DNA of 22,772 nucleotides from a virus: positions 1 to 22,772 of the IMG/VR virus record IMGVR_UViG_3300030061_002410. One strand, given 5' to 3'. Shown piece after piece: positions 22,582-22,772 of the stretch (its first letter is position 1; each line of letters opens with the position of its first letter). Below the pieces are notes generated by a model. The model made no database searches. It had not been told where the DNA came from and saw nothing but the letters and a program-made list of their open reading frames with translations. The position numbers and the translations under genes are program-made.

Positions 22582-22772
22582 ATGGCATTACAAGGAAAAT
22601 TTGCATGGAAAGGTATTGAACTATCTGATGCGTATATTACTATAAATGAAGCTACATGTAAATGTGTATATAACTCTAAAATGATTGTAAAAACACCTGA
22701 GGTGTTAAATGAAGACGGCAGTGTTAAGACTGAAGCTGTTATGGAAAAAGAAATAACAAAAGTTCTTCATGG
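22582..22772 (+). CDS. start of a tail or structural protein, cut by window edge
   Basis: ATG at 22582 after an A/T-rich leader (ACTTAAAATTTAAAA). 63 codons are visible with no stop. The sequence begins MALQGKFAWKGIELSDAYIT, followed by CKCVYNSKMIVKTPEVLNED. The M-A-L-x-G-x-x-x-x-K-G-I-x-x-x-x-A-Y start resembles small virion proteins of marine phages. The rest lies beyond the right end of the window, so length and function cannot be judged. Confidence 0.75.
   Translation, partial: MALQGKFAWKGIELSDAYITINEATCKCVYNSKMIVKTPEVLNEDGSVKTEAVMEKEITKVLH

Noticed and set aside
20761-22772. Diversity-generating retroelement with a variable repeat at the end of an adhesin gene.
   Set aside because: No reverse transcriptase, no near-identical template/variable repeat pair and no C-type-lectin-like end was seen in the window.

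Overview
This window looks like part of the late (virion and host-recognition) region of a tailed bacteriophage with AT-rich DNA, probably a marine phage of a Bacteroidota (flavobacterial) host. The case for a phage rests on a GTA-type holin, an S74 tail-spike chaperone domain, very large Ser/Gly/Thr/Asn-rich fibre proteins, and tightly packed co-directional genes with start/stop overlaps. The case for a Bacteroidota host is weaker. Shine-Dalgarno sequences are almost absent, starts with room for a leader carry an A/T-rich CAATTAAA-like leader, and there is one good TTG-N20-TAnnTTTG promoter match. No taxonomic marker gene is present, so the host is an inference.

Layout. Positions 1-538 hold two small leftward genes: a 47-residue one-helix membrane peptide and a 75-residue unknown protein. 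Their leaders are nearly identical. Positions 539-1045 are a gene-free divergent region with a candidate promoter, an unusual G-rich block and a 41-nt imperfect hairpin. From 1046 everything runs rightward. Positions 1046-1654 carry three small proteins. Positions 1677-3926 carry groEL, groES and a winged-helix-like gene, all overlapping. This is a phage-encoded chaperonin pair in the reverse of the usual bacterial order. Positions 3928-6518 carry a HExxH peptidase-like protein with a long Lys-rich tail, a second Lys-rich protein that shares short K-x-K-S-P / A-S-P-A-K motifs with it, and a holin-like protein. Positions 6520-22521 are about 16 kb of adhesin and fibre genes: two medium fibres, a terminator with a GNRA tetraloop, a 1566-residue fibre, three LamG-like paralogues interrupted by a small gene, an 1105-residue fibre ending in an S74 intramolecular chaperone, a small DUF7936-like protein, and a 586-residue tail protein. 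A further gene runs off the right edge.

How the parts may work together (inference): the chaperonin pair would help fold capsid or fibre subunits made in large amounts. The peptidase-like and Lys-rich proteins would be assembly or cargo proteins. The large fibre locus would set host range, with several adhesins of different architecture available for surface glycans. No tRNA, CRISPR array, integrase, insertion sequence or reverse transcriptase was seen.
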